DNA from: JAZKFT01 sp040386335
GTDB lineage: Bacteria > Bacteroidota > Bacteroidia > Chitinophagales > Chitinophagaceae
DNA: 64,000 bases
NCBI GenBank assembly: GCA_040386335.1
Contig: JAZKFT010000063.1
Span: forward strand, 1 to 64,000
Direction of reading: 5' to 3'
This document shows, in pieces, positions 18,491-28,100 of the stretch. Below the pieces are notes generated by a model. The model ran no database searches and was not told the origin of the DNA. It was given only the letters and a program-made list of their open reading frames with translations. Position 1 is the stretch's first letter, and the number at the start of each line of letters is the position of its first letter. The translations under genes and the position numbers were made by a program.

Positions 18491-20158
18491 TCATTTTTTC
18501 AAATACCCCGTCCCCTTGCACAGGTCACAATGAAACTCTGTGTATTGGGTTCTTTTCTTATTGGGGCTGCGTACATAAATATTGAAGTTAACCTGCTCCC
18601 ACCGGTCGTCGGCTACGGTTTCTTCTGTTCTTGAATGCGGAACGCCTTTGCATTTTGAGCAAACCGTAAAGCCGCCAGGTTCGCTACACAACTCATAATC
18701 GAACAGGTTGTATTCGTAATAACTGGTACTGCCATTCACCGATGCCAGTTGATAGGCGGTGCGATCACAGTCGACTCCCTTCAATACAAGCGCACTTCCG
18801 CTGGTAGACGTCTTTTTGCGACATAGCAATGAACCCACTTTCCAGGACATTTGTTGTTTCATGTCGCTGCAGCGTTGTTTTCGCTGCGCCAATACCTCCG
18901 AAGCTGTTGGGCGCATCAGCAGGTAGGGAGAAACAAAAGAAGTGGGTTTGCCGCTTTTAAGATCAAAGAAAACAGGGTAAGCATATTGGCGGCTAACACC
19001 CCACATCAAATCATATCCATCATCCCATCTTGACATTCCCGGCGTGGAGGATGGCACCAGTGCCACGTAATCCTTGAGTACCCTGAAAAAGTAGGGTTGT
19101 GCGCTCGATTTTACACCGTCCTGTTGAAGCGTTATCTGCTTCGACATCAACATTTCGTTCCCCGACATTTTAAAAATGGCCACGTCACCCGATTTTCCAT
19201 TGTAGAAATAAAGATCATCATTCTCCGCCAGGTAAAAGTCTTCCACCACGCTGTCCTGAGACACATGTTCCAATAATTTTGCGCCGTCTGAAACCCGGTA
19301 CACGATCGCTTTGTCCTTACCATTGGTTGCCAGTAAAAGCTGCCTGCCCATTTGAGTTGCCTTTAGTGAGTTGACCCATGGCAGTATTGTTTTTTTGCCC
19401 GTGGCAATATCCATAAAACTGCCTTCGATCTGTTCTGCGCTTTGCCTGCTTGTCAACACAAACATTGTTTTTTCGTCGGCGCTCATCATTAGCTGTGGGT
19501 CTTTTCCCGTACCGTCTTTGATCAGGTCTTCCCGCAGGGTTTGCCGCTTGCCTGTCCGTGGGTCTATGAGCCAAAGGCCCCGCATTTTTACGATCTCAGC
19601 TTCTGTTATGTTTCCAGCCCGGTTTTTTTTCGTATCCACTTCAGCGGGATTGGTGGTAATAATAGATCCCTCATTCGTTACGGCAAGCACATAATCCTTA
19701 TCAACGTTGCACCAGGTCCATGGCGTATCTGCATACGATGTCACAAACCCTTTGCTAATTGAATTCCTGACCTTGCTTTTGGTACTAAAAGTGGTGGAGC
19801 CGCTTTTATCTGGCAGTGTCTCACTGCATCCAACACAATTGTTTACCCCAAAGCGCAGGTTGGGTGACCAAACCTGGGATTGTACAAACGCGGAATAAAT
19901 GCTACAGGTTGAGTAGCCTGTGATACTTCCATGCCATTGTGCTTCAACCGCCTTTTTGGTAGCAGGGTAGATAGTGGTATTGGGTGGAAAAACGAGGCCC
20001 TCGCCACCCGGAATTACAAAAGGTGGAAGGATAGGTTTTTTACTTTCATAACTGATGGATGGCAATGCATAAACACGGCTGTCGACACCTGATTGGCAAA
20101 AAACCGGTAATCCTGCGATCGTCATCGCCAGCGCAGTAAGGAAGGTGACTGGTTTCAT
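18491..20158 (-). CDS. Exported propeller-like protein with C-terminal zinc-ribbon motifs
   Basis: About 555 residues from the ATG at 20158 (a TTG two codons earlier is also open). Signal peptide MKPVTFLTALAMTIAGLPVFCQ. The middle (~120-430) reads like a WD40/YVTN propeller (TPWTWCNVDKDYVLAVTNEG, MMSADEKTMFVLTSRQ). Cysteine pairs occur at NNCVGC near 90 and in the last 80 residues as CSKCKG and CDLCKGTGY, the latter close to the DnaJ CxxCxGxG zinc module. A propeller joined to a zinc module in an exported protein is unusual. I do not recognise the family. It stands alone, divergent from the S9 peptidase. Confidence 0.75.
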   Translation of the reverse strand: MKPVTFLTALAMTIAGLPVFCQSGVDSRVYALPSISYESKKPILPPFVIPGGEGLVFPPNTTIYPATKKAVEAQWHGSITGYSTCSIYSAFVQSQVWSPNLRFGVNNCVGCSETLPDKSGSTTFSTKSKVRNSISKGFVTSYADTPWTWCNVDKDYVLAVTNEGSIITTNPAEVDTKKNRAGNITEAEIVKMRGLWLIDPRTGKRQTLREDLIKDGTGKDPQLMMSADEKTMFVLTSRQSAEQIEGSFMDIATGKKTILPWVNSLKATQMGRQLLLATNGKDKAIVYRVSDGAKLLEHVSQDSVVEDFYLAENDDLYFYNGKSGDVAIFKMSGNEMLMSKQITLQQDGVKSSAQPYFFRVLKDYVALVPSSTPGMSRWDDGYDLMWGVSRQYAYPVFFDLKSGKPTSFVSPYLLMRPTASEVLAQRKQRCSDMKQQMSWKVGSLLCRKKTSTSGSALVLKGVDCDRTAYQLASVNGSTSYYEYNLFDYELCSEPGGFTVCSKCKGVPHSRTEETVADDRWEQVNFNIYVRSPNKKRTQYTEFHCDLCKGTGYLKK

Positions 20159-20164
20159 ACCCAA

Positions 20165-20346
20165 TTATAAATAAAAAATGCCTTGGTTTTGCAAAGGACG
20201 TAAAAAGCATTTAAGTGCCTTGCCGCTGTTTACCTGGATTACACCTGGTGTCAGCTAGCCCAAATGCCGGCAGAGGCGTAACTGTATTCCTAAAACCAGT
20301 GGCCATCATTCTCTTTTTATAGTAGTTTTAAAACAAAAAAGGCGTT
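20165..20346. promoter_or_regulatory. Divergent promoter region, no motif fixed
   Basis: 182 bp between two divergent starts (20158 minus, 20347 plus), so it must hold both promoters. An A/T-rich run with TATAGTAGTTTT at about 20318-20330 is a loose fit to the Bacteroidota -7 element of the plus gene. I do not insist on it. Confidence 0.3.
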
Positions 20347-22416
20347 ATGAAAAATGTGCTCCTTGTGGTGCTTGCTTGTGTAAATCTTTCGCTATTTGCG
20401 CAAAAGAATGCTTCTGTTTCGTTTGAAAAATGGATCAGTTTGAAAGGTGTTGGTACTCCTGTTATTTCTCCTGATGGTAAAACAGTTGTGTATAGCATGA
20501 CTAGTACAGACTGGGCTAATAATACCTACGACACCGAACTCTGGATGTCAAGAGATGGCGGCGAACCATTACAATTAACCAGGACACACAAAGCCGGTAG
20601 CACCAACGCAGCGTTTACTCCAGATGGGAAATATGTAAGCTTTTTGGCAAAGAGGGATGAAAAAACACAACTGTATATAATTTCAATAATGGGCGGCGAA
20701 GCTGTGACCGTTACCAATGACGCAGATGGTATCAGTAGCTACGAATGGAGCCCTGATGGAACCCGGATTGTTTACAGTAAACCACAAACCGATAGCAAGG
20801 TTGAAAAAAATACAAAGGAGCGTTTGGGTGCATTTGCTGTGGAAGGAGAAGAATACAAACAAAACCACTTATGGTTGGTGAACTTTAACTACGATTCTGT
20901 TTTCCTGGCAGGTCAACTACCTTGCTACCAGGTAAAGAAAGACTCATCAAAAACAAATGACACCAAAGCACCGGAATGTTTTTCATTACCCGTGGCCAAA
21001 CAACTAACTGAAGGTGATTTCACGGTGGCTGGTTTTTCCTGGAGTCCTGATGGTAAGCAAATTGCTTTTAGCAGGCAGGTCAATCCGCTGATTCTTTCAT
21101 CCGTAAGTGCAGATATTGTTTTGATAAATGCAGACACAAAAAAGATGACGACAGTGATCAGCAATCCGACGGGTGATTTCTTTAACAGGTGGAACCCTGA
21201 TGGAACTGCATTTGTGTATGGCAGTTCGGTTAATGATTCCATCACAGATTTTTTTAAAAATAACCGCCTGTTTATTTATGATCTGAAAACAAAAAGCAGT
21301 ATGGAGATTGCAAAAGATATTGATGAAAACAAATCGGTTGCTGCGTGGAGCAAGTCTGGCCTGTTTCTTACTGCTTTAGAAAAAACAAAACGAAAATTGT
21401 ATAGTGTGGATCTTAAATCCGGATCAACCAACGCTGTTACACTTGGCTTGGACCTGCCTGGCAATTTCTCCTTCAGCAAGAACACTGATGCCATCGCTTT
21501 GTCAGGTGCGAATTACACCGGGCTCAGCGAAATTTACCTGTGGCGATTGAATCAACCCCTGAAACAAATCAGCGATAACACTGCCCAAATCAAAAACTGG
21601 AACACCCCAACAAACGAAGTGATACAATGGAAGAGTAAAGACGGTGCTACAATTGAAGGCATTTTATTAAAACCCAAAAATTACGACGCCAATAAAAAAT
21701 ATCCGTTGCTGGTTGTTATCCATGGCGGGCCAACTGGTATCGATTTGCCGGATCCTGTGCCCACTTATGTCTACCCGATCATGCAATGGACTGAAAAAGG
21801 CGCCCTGGTCTTGCGGGTAAATTATCGCGGTAGTGCCGGTTATGGAGAAAAATTCCGTTCACTTAATGTAACCAACCTGGGCGTAGGTGATATGTGGGAT
21901 GTAGTAAGTGGCGTGGAATATCTTAACAGCAAAAACATGATCGACACCTCACGTATGGGATGCATGGGTTGGAGCCAGGGCGGATACATCTCTGCATTTT
22001 TAACCACCAATACCAATATGTTCAAAGCCATTTCTGTTGGTGCCGGCATTTCCAATTGGGTAACCTATTATGTAAGTACCGACATCACCCCGTTTACCCG
22101 GCAATACCTGGAAAAAACGCCCTGGGCAGATATGAACATTTATTTAAAGACGTCGCCAATGACCAATATCAATAAAGCTTCTACACCCACTTTGATACAA
22201 CATGGCGAATTTGATAAAAGAGTTCCCATTCCCAATGCTTATGAATTATATCGGGGCCTGCAGGACAGGGGCATAAGATCTAAGCTAATTGTATACAAGG
22301 GTTTTGGGCATTCCATTAATAAACCTAAAGAACGATTGGCTGCTGTATGGCATAACTGGCAATGGTTTAATCATTTTGTCTTTGGAGAAAAGGAAGAACC
22401 TCTTCCGGTGGAATAG
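20347..22416 (+). CDS. S9 family peptidase (prolyl oligopeptidase/DPP type)
   Basis: 689 residues with a signal peptide (MKNVLLVVLACVNLSLFAQ). Residues ~30-420 are a propeller with PD40/WD-like repeats (SPDGKTVVYS, TPDGKYVSFL, SPDGKQIAFS). The C-terminal alpha/beta hydrolase has the catalytic triad in order: Ser in GWSQGGY near 540, Asp in HGEFDKRVP near 625 and His in GFGHSINKP near 655. These serine peptidases cut short peptides, often after proline, in the periplasm. The gene is divergent from the zinc-ribbon protein and ends 86 bp before the convergent lipoprotein gene. Confidence 0.93.
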   Translation: MKNVLLVVLACVNLSLFAQKNASVSFEKWISLKGVGTPVISPDGKTVVYSMTSTDWANNTYDTELWMSRDGGEPLQLTRTHKAGSTNAAFTPDGKYVSFLAKRDEKTQLYIISIMGGEAVTVTNDADGISSYEWSPDGTRIVYSKPQTDSKVEKNTKERLGAFAVEGEEYKQNHLWLVNFNYDSVFLAGQLPCYQVKKDSSKTNDTKAPECFSLPVAKQLTEGDFTVAGFSWSPDGKQIAFSRQVNPLILSSVSADIVLINADTKKMTTVISNPTGDFFNRWNPDGTAFVYGSSVNDSITDFFKNNRLFIYDLKTKSSMEIAKDIDENKSVAAWSKSGLFLTALEKTKRKLYSVDLKSGSTNAVTLGLDLPGNFSFSKNTDAIALSGANYTGLSEIYLWRLNQPLKQISDNTAQIKNWNTPTNEVIQWKSKDGATIEGILLKPKNYDANKKYPLLVVIHGGPTGIDLPDPVPTYVYPIMQWTEKGALVLRVNYRGSAGYGEKFRSLNVTNLGVGDMWDVVSGVEYLNSKNMIDTSRMGCMGWSQGGYISAFLTTNTNMFKAISVGAGISNWVTYYVSTDITPFTRQYLEKTPWADMNIYLKTSPMTNINKASTPTLIQHGEFDKRVPIPNAYELYRGLQDRGIRSKLIVYKGFGHSINKPKERLAAVWHNWQWFNHFVFGEKEEPLPVE

Positions 22417-22502
22417 TTTATGGGGTGCCATTTTTGAATGACTCCGGTTTGCAAAAACAGGTAGTTACCGGCGAATTTATGTAGCACCCGAGTAGAAAAT
22501 TC

Positions 22503-23144
22503 TTAGTTATTCTTACTGCAAATAGCAGCTATCGTCTTTTCATCCAACTGCAACGCATGGAAGTCATTCCCCTGTTGAATCACAGAGGTGATGATCCCTT
22601 TCATGGTGTAGTTCTCAAACCGGTGTTCCAGTTTCAGGATTAAGCCGCCTTCCGTTTTTTCATTGCAAAATTTCCAGTTGTAGGCAACATGCTTTTGATA
22701 AGTGCCGGGAGCTATTTTCAAGTCGGTGCTTACAAAATACCTCGTCCAAAAAAGTTTAGACTGGAACTCGATTATTTTACAACGGTGACCAAGAACCTTT
22801 TCATCGGTATCATGCATGCTAAATGAAATAATTGAATCCGTCGCGACTGCGTAGTCCTCGCAAGTATAATCCTTCTTGCTGTTGGTTTCTGAAATGCATT
22901 TATTAAGGGCTCCTGCATAGAAAAAGGTAAACGTGTCTTGTCCAATGAATTTGCTTTGATAGTTGTTGTTATCGAACCGGAATACACTTTTCTGTGATTT
23001 TAATTGCATCAACGAATCCATGACCGGTTGCTTGCGATCGTAGGTATAGCTGTATTCAACTTCCCCTATAAAAAACGCCTGCTTTTCGGTGCATGATGTA
23101 TGCATCAGCATTACTAAAAAAAGGTATTTGAAAAGCAGTTTCAT
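22503..23144 (-). CDS. Lipoprotein of unknown function
   Basis: 213 residues. The leader MKLLFKYLFLVMLMHTSC ends in a plausible lipobox, so the mature protein would be lipid-anchored. Motif-like parts (IGEVEYSYTYDRK near 28, MHDTDEKVLGHRCKIIEF near 112) resemble the DUF4412/GLPGLI style of Bacteroidota surface-associated proteins, in which a beta sheet surrounds a conserved G.. C pattern. No catalytic residue is recognisable. It is transcribed alone, convergent to the S9 peptidase. Confidence 0.75.
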   Translation of the reverse strand: MKLLFKYLFLVMLMHTSCTEKQAFFIGEVEYSYTYDRKQPVMDSLMQLKSQKSVFRFDNNNYQSKFIGQDTFTFFYAGALNKCISETNSKKDYTCEDYAVATDSIISFSMHDTDEKVLGHRCKIIEFQSKLFWTRYFVSTDLKIAPGTYQKHVAYNWKFCNEKTEGGLILKLEHRFENYTMKGIITSVIQQGNDFHALQLDEKTIAAICSKNN

Positions 23145-23278
23145 CTTGAAGAATTGTTAGTTACAATTCAGCCGGTTGGTTAAGAATCGCAGTGTTCAGC
23201 TAAATTACAAAATAGGAACAATAATTGACAGAGTTGGGCAAGGATATCGGTCTGCCCGCTTTTGAGAAGTGCAGGCTG

Positions 23279-23836
23279 TTACCCGATTTGAAGATGTTCC
23301 ATCTGTTTGCCAAAAAGAACCTTGCGGTCCACCATTTTAAATCCCAGTTTTAGATATAGCCTTTTTGCTTTTGCGTTCTGTTCATCTACAAGTAACCCTA
23401 AGGTTTGATGCTGCTTATTCACATATTCATCTATAACAAACTGTAGCAGCTTTGTGCCAATTCCCTTTCCCTGTTTATCTGGCTGTACGCCGAGAGAATC
23501 AATATAGTATTCTCCTTCCCGGGTTTCATCTTCCGGTTTAATGCACCTGCTAAATTCGGTTTCCAGGTAGTCGATGACCGGTTGTCTTAATGCACTTAAA
23601 TGGCTTCCAATATATAAAACCAGCGCCGCCATTACTTCGCCGTCTTCTTCCGCAACCCAGCAATTTTGATAGGAATACTGGTTATTATCACTTGCTGCAA
23701 AGTGTAAAAGAAATGCAATGGCTTTCTCCGGATCCTGTGTGCCGATAAACTGGTACACAATTTCCTCCATTGCTAAAAACAAGTGACTGGCAATCATCTT
23801 CGCATCCGTTATAACCGCTTTTCTTATCGTCATCAT
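23279..23836 (-). CDS. GNAT acetyltransferase
   Basis: 185 residues, cytosolic. The acetyl-CoA loop is visible in LGVQPDKQGKGIGTKLLQF near 112-130, followed by the typical LLVDEQNAKAKRLYLKLGF near 150. N-terminal region MTIRKAVITDAKMIASHLF is also typical. Substrate unknown. 20 bp separate it from the second GNAT gene (23857-24312) transcribed ahead of it; both are small enough to be co-transcribed. Two adjacent ATG codons occur at the start. Confidence 0.9.
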   Translation of the reverse strand: MMTIRKAVITDAKMIASHLFLAMEEIVYQFIGTQDPEKAIAFLLHFAASDNNQYSYQNCWVAEEDGEVMAALVLYIGSHLSALRQPVIDYLETEFSRCIKPEDETREGEYYIDSLGVQPDKQGKGIGTKLLQFVIDEYVNKQHQTLGLLVDEQNAKAKRLYLKLGFKMVDRKVLFGKQMEHLQIG

Positions 23837-23856
23837 GGCTTGTATCTTGAAGCAGG

Positions 23857-24312
23857 CTATTGTGTAGATGTTAGTTCTTTTACGAAACCCGATGATTTAA
23901 CCTCGTAACCAATTTTCTTATAGAAATTTTGGGCTACTATTCTTTCGTCCCTGTTTCCACAGTTTAGTAACACTTTCTTTGATCCGATATCCCGTGCCCA
24001 GTTTTCTGCGGCTTCCATCAGATGTTTGCCTACGCCTCTTTGGCGAAACCTGGTGCTGGTTACCAGTGCTCCAACTCTAACATAGGTTCCATTCTGTTCG
24101 TAACTATAGTTCCTTGACAAACCGGCCATGCCCACAATGGTTTTATCAATCAGGGCAACCAGTGTTTTATAGTCATGATGGTTATGAATGGGTTCAAATC
24201 TCATTTTCATCTCGTCTGCTGTTGTCTTATAACCTAATTCATTCATCAGATCTGCCAAAGCAAAAATGTCTGCGGGTTCCCCGTCCCTGATAATAAGTTG
24301 ATCGTCTTGCAT
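23857..24312 (-). CDS. GNAT acetyltransferase
   Basis: 151 residues of the GNAT fold. The acetyl-CoA binding part reads VGALVTSTRFRQRGVGKHLM near 83-102 and the end NCGNRDERIVAQNFYKKIGY is the usual strand-6/7 region. Likely a small-molecule or peptide acetyltransferase; the substrate cannot be deduced. It precedes another GNAT gene by 20 bp on the same strand. Confidence 0.9.
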   Translation of the reverse strand: MQDDQLIIRDGEPADIFALADLMNELGYKTTADEMKMRFEPIHNHHDYKTLVALIDKTIVGMAGLSRNYSYEQNGTYVRVGALVTSTRFRQRGVGKHLMEAAENWARDIGSKKVLLNCGNRDERIVAQNFYKKIGYEVKSSGFVKELTSTQ

Positions 24313-24388
24313 CGGTTTTTACTAAAAGTCCTGTATGATGTTCTTGTTAGATTTTCTTGCTTCCTCTTCGCTAAAAGAATCTGACCTG

Positions 24389-24766
24389 CTATTTTTTTTG
24401 TTTTAACTGGAAAACATTTCCTTCAGGATCCGCTCCGTCACAAACCCAATAATCATAGTTGTCAAATGTCTTTATTTCTTTCAGCGGCACGTTTAGTTTT
24501 AGTAAGGTGTCGCGGAGCGAATAAATGTCCTCTTCAATTTCAAAGACAATTTTTGTGTTGCTTTCAAATTTGATGGCTTCGTTGGTATTGTCCAAATAGC
24601 GATTGCCAATTTTATGTAGCCCGATCTTGCAATTTCCCGCTTTTAAAAGCAGCCATTCCGATTGTAATTCTTCAAGCATGTCAAGTTTTAAAATATCTAC
24701 ATAAAAATGTTTGAGTCTACTGACATCCTGTACAAAAATGATAATAGAATCTAAATGCAGTTTCAT
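24389..24766 (-). CDS. VOC/glyoxalase superfamily protein
   Basis: About 125 residues from the ATG at 24766 (a TTG two codons earlier is also open). It shows the VOC pattern, with IIFVQDVSRLKHFYVDILKL at the start and GADPEGNVFQL at the end. Function unspecified; relatives include glyoxalases and antibiotic-binding proteins. It is on the same strand as the two GNAT genes and may share their transcript. Confidence 0.86.
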   Translation of the reverse strand: MKLHLDSIIIFVQDVSRLKHFYVDILKLDMLEELQSEWLLLKAGNCKIGLHKIGNRYLDNTNEAIKFESNTKIVFEIEEDIYSLRDTLLKLNVPLKEIKTFDNYDYWVCDGADPEGNVFQLKQKK

Positions 24767-24959
24767 AAACAAATAGGGATCGTTGGAAGTGGCTGCTATC
24801 GCTCAGGTTTTCAAGGTTAAAAGGCTGAAGTTGAAGTTATATTGTTTTGTTGAAAACCGGGTCGTTGCGCCAGGACAATAGGTCCCCGCGAATGAATATC
24901 CGGCAAATTCAGTAAGACATTTATTTGCCCCATATGCAAATAAGGTGGTCGTTTTACGA

Positions 24960-25082
24960 AACCTGACCACTCCTGTAACCACCCAGTTGAAATTCAATTG
25001 AACTTTTGTATCTATATTGAGCATCAGTTTTTCAATTGGCTGGCCTGGATCTAAATGATATTGAAAACGAATAAGCCTGCAA
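24960..25082 (-). repeat. Dispersed attC-like repeat, copy A (partial)
   Basis: On the minus strand, AGGCTTA...TTCAATAT...CCAG is followed by CAGCCAATTGAAAAACTGAT and GCTCAATATAGATACAAAAG (core 24995-25047). This matches the copy at 44191-44330 almost base for base in the core. It is the only copy seen in this orientation and lies just upstream of the hybrid sensor start. The rest of the 24773-25122 spacer shows no gene I trust. Confidence 0.6.
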
Positions 25083-25122
25083 TTGCAACACAAAACTCAA
25101 AGCATATAAATAACTGCTAACC

Positions 25123-28100
25123 TTGAGCAAAAAAGCCGGTCACCTCTTTACGGTGTTTCATGTTTTGAGATCATTCCTGCTACTATTTTCTTTTTGTACT
25201 TTACAGATTGTTTTTGCACAAGAGCGTCTGTTTACCAACCAACAGCATTTTACGGTAGAAGATGGACTCCCCCAAAGTTTCATCAGCGGTATCCTGCAGG
25301 ATGAAGATGGCTTTATATGGATGGCCACGCTGGACGGAATGTGCCGGTATGATGGCCGCGGATTTAAAACCGTCCGGTCCAACCCGGGAGACAGCACCGG
25401 GCTTTCTGCCAATGTCATTAATAATCTTGAAAGTTTTCACGATAATATCGTTACGGTTCGCTATAGTCTAAGCCAGGCGGATGATTTTGACCTTCGCAGT
25501 TTTAAAGTCCGCCGTCATAATATGCCAGCCCGGCTAAATGCCATTCCTGGTGCACGCTGGCAAACCCGCCGGTTGGCCACCAATACAAACAACTGGTATT
25601 TCATGACTGGTGATCACAAGGGAATGGGATGGCTCGATAGCAGAACAGGCAAAGTTTACTATGCAAACAGGTCCAATGGTATGTTACAACAAGATACCAT
25701 TAGTGCTATCGTGGAATCGGCAGAAGGCAAGCTGTACCTCGTTAGCGAAGATGGTGTTCAGGTAAGTGATAACAGCCGCCGGAAGTTTTCCCGGGTAGTT
25801 TTTACCACACACGTGAAAAAAGAAACACCTGGTGAAATTGCCAATGGTTTTAGTGAACGGTTTTCTATCGTTTCTATGCCCGGAAACCGGCTGGCGGTCG
25901 CAGATTATGATAAGGTCATACTCCTTGACATTGATAAAAAAACGAGTAAAGTTTTTACACCCACGCGGGTTAAAATAGAAAAGAAATTTTCCATGAACAA
26001 TGGACTGCAGGCAGATGTGCAAGGACAGGTCTATTTCGAAAACGGCGGACGGATATTCAGGATTACAGAAACAGGTGACATGAAATTGTTGTGGGAGAAT
26101 ACCGCCAATCCCACTTTACGCATCAGTGCGTTTTTTATAGACCGGTCGAATGTATTATGGTTAAGTGTAAATGCGCAGGGCCTGCTCAAGATCGACCTCC
26201 AGTCGTCGCCATTCCAATCGTATAAATACCGCGCTGGTTTTGTGACAGATATCCTGGAGCACGCCGCAGAGAAGAGGGGGCTCATTTCTAAGCCCCAAAC
26301 CTACATAGAAGCTTCGTCTTCCTTCCGGCATGCCCGGGACACAAAGGGCAATCTTTATTTCACCTCCAATTGGATAGGTGAAAACAATATCTACCAGTTG
26401 TCCGGGCAGGTGCTGCGAAAGTTTCCACACTGTCCCGGCGGAATGCTATATACTGCCCTACTTACGATGCCCGACGATGTCGTAAGGGCTTTTGACCAAT
26501 TGTCGGGGACCTGGTTCTGCTGGAAAACGCCCTCATCGCTGCCAGATAAATTTTCGCTTGATGACAGTATGAAAATAATGGAGGTAACAGATGCCCGGTT
26601 CATAGGAGGATATACCTGGCTAACTACCGATAAGCACGGGTTACTGCAATACCAGGATAGAAAAAGGATGAACCGATTTGCAGGTGTCATGACCAAGGGT
26701 ATTATGCCGCAGACGCTAACCGAAATTTGTCCCGACCCGGTTGATACAAACAAGTTTTGGATCGGTTCCCGGGGAGGTGGTCTTGTATTATGGGACCTGC
26801 AAAAAGGGTTACAGCGTATCTATACCACTGACGACGGGTTACCCAACAACACGATCTATTGCATATTGCCCGACAAAGCCGGGAAAATATGGTGCAGTAC
26901 CAACAAAGGTATTTTTAGATTGGATGTTGTTACAGGGCAGATCACTGCATTTGAAAAAACGGATGGCCTGCCTGGCAATGAATTTAACCGGGCTCATAAA
27001 TTCCTGTTTCCCGATGGACGGCTGGCTTTTGGTGGTTTGGATGGGTATACTATTTTTAACCCGGCTGATTTTGATTTTAGTAAAAAAATAGAAGATGTGC
27101 CGGTACTGCTTACCGGCCTGCAGATAAACAACCTGGCCCAGGACGTGAATCTGGCCAACAGTGTGATAAAGGAACCATTTAGTTTGCTATCATCAGTTGA
27201 GTTGCCCTACAATAAAAATAACCTGCGTTTCGAGTTCGCCGCCCTGTTGTATAACCAGCCGCAAAAAATAAAATACCGCTACCAATTAAAAGGGGCCGAT
27301 GCCGGATGGATAGAAAACGGGACATCAAATATTGCGTCCTATGCAGCGTTGAGACCGGGCCACTATACGTTGCGCATGAACGCCTCAGACAGAAATGGAT
27401 TATGGAGTGATACGATAAAAGAAATTGACATCATCATTCATCCCCCGTTTTGGGCTACCTGGTGGGCTTATCTCATTTATGCATTCATTGCATTGGGCAT
27501 CGTACGATGGTATTTTATTTTCAGGGAAGGGCGCTTAAAAACAGAACAACATCTGGCCTTCGAAAAAAGAGAAGCGATCCGGTTAAGAGAAACTGATGAA
27601 TTGAAAGACCGGTTTTTCAGCAATATCACCCATGAATTCCGAACACCTCTCACCTTAATCATTACCCCTTTGGAGAAACTGGAGCAGGACCCTTCGCTTT
27701 CAGCCGCAGCTATCAGCATTGTAAAAACGGCACAACGAAACTCAAATCAATTATTACAGTTAATTAATGAGTTTCTTGATTTTTCTAAACTGAACGACGG
27801 GCAGCTTACAATAAAATTATCAACCGGGGAACCGGATCTGTTTACAGCCGATTGTGTACGATCTTTTGAGGCTGCCGCCAAAGAAAAAAATATCACCCTC
27901 CTTTTTTCCGCCACGGGTATTGAGGGTCATTACCTGTTTGATCAGGAGAAATGGGGTAAAATAATTTTTAACCTGCTGAGCAATGCACTAAAATTTACAC
28001 CCGGTGGCGGGATGGTTTCCGTTTTCCTGTTTTCTCCCGCCAACGATCACATAACACTGGAAGTAAGAGATAATGGCCCGGGCATACCCGTTGAACAGCA

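Noticed and set aside
24803..25093. 96-codon minus frame before the hybrid sensor
   Set aside because: It runs through copy A of the attC-like repeat, and the similarity to a frame at 44.2 kb is explained by the shared repeat, not by a protein.
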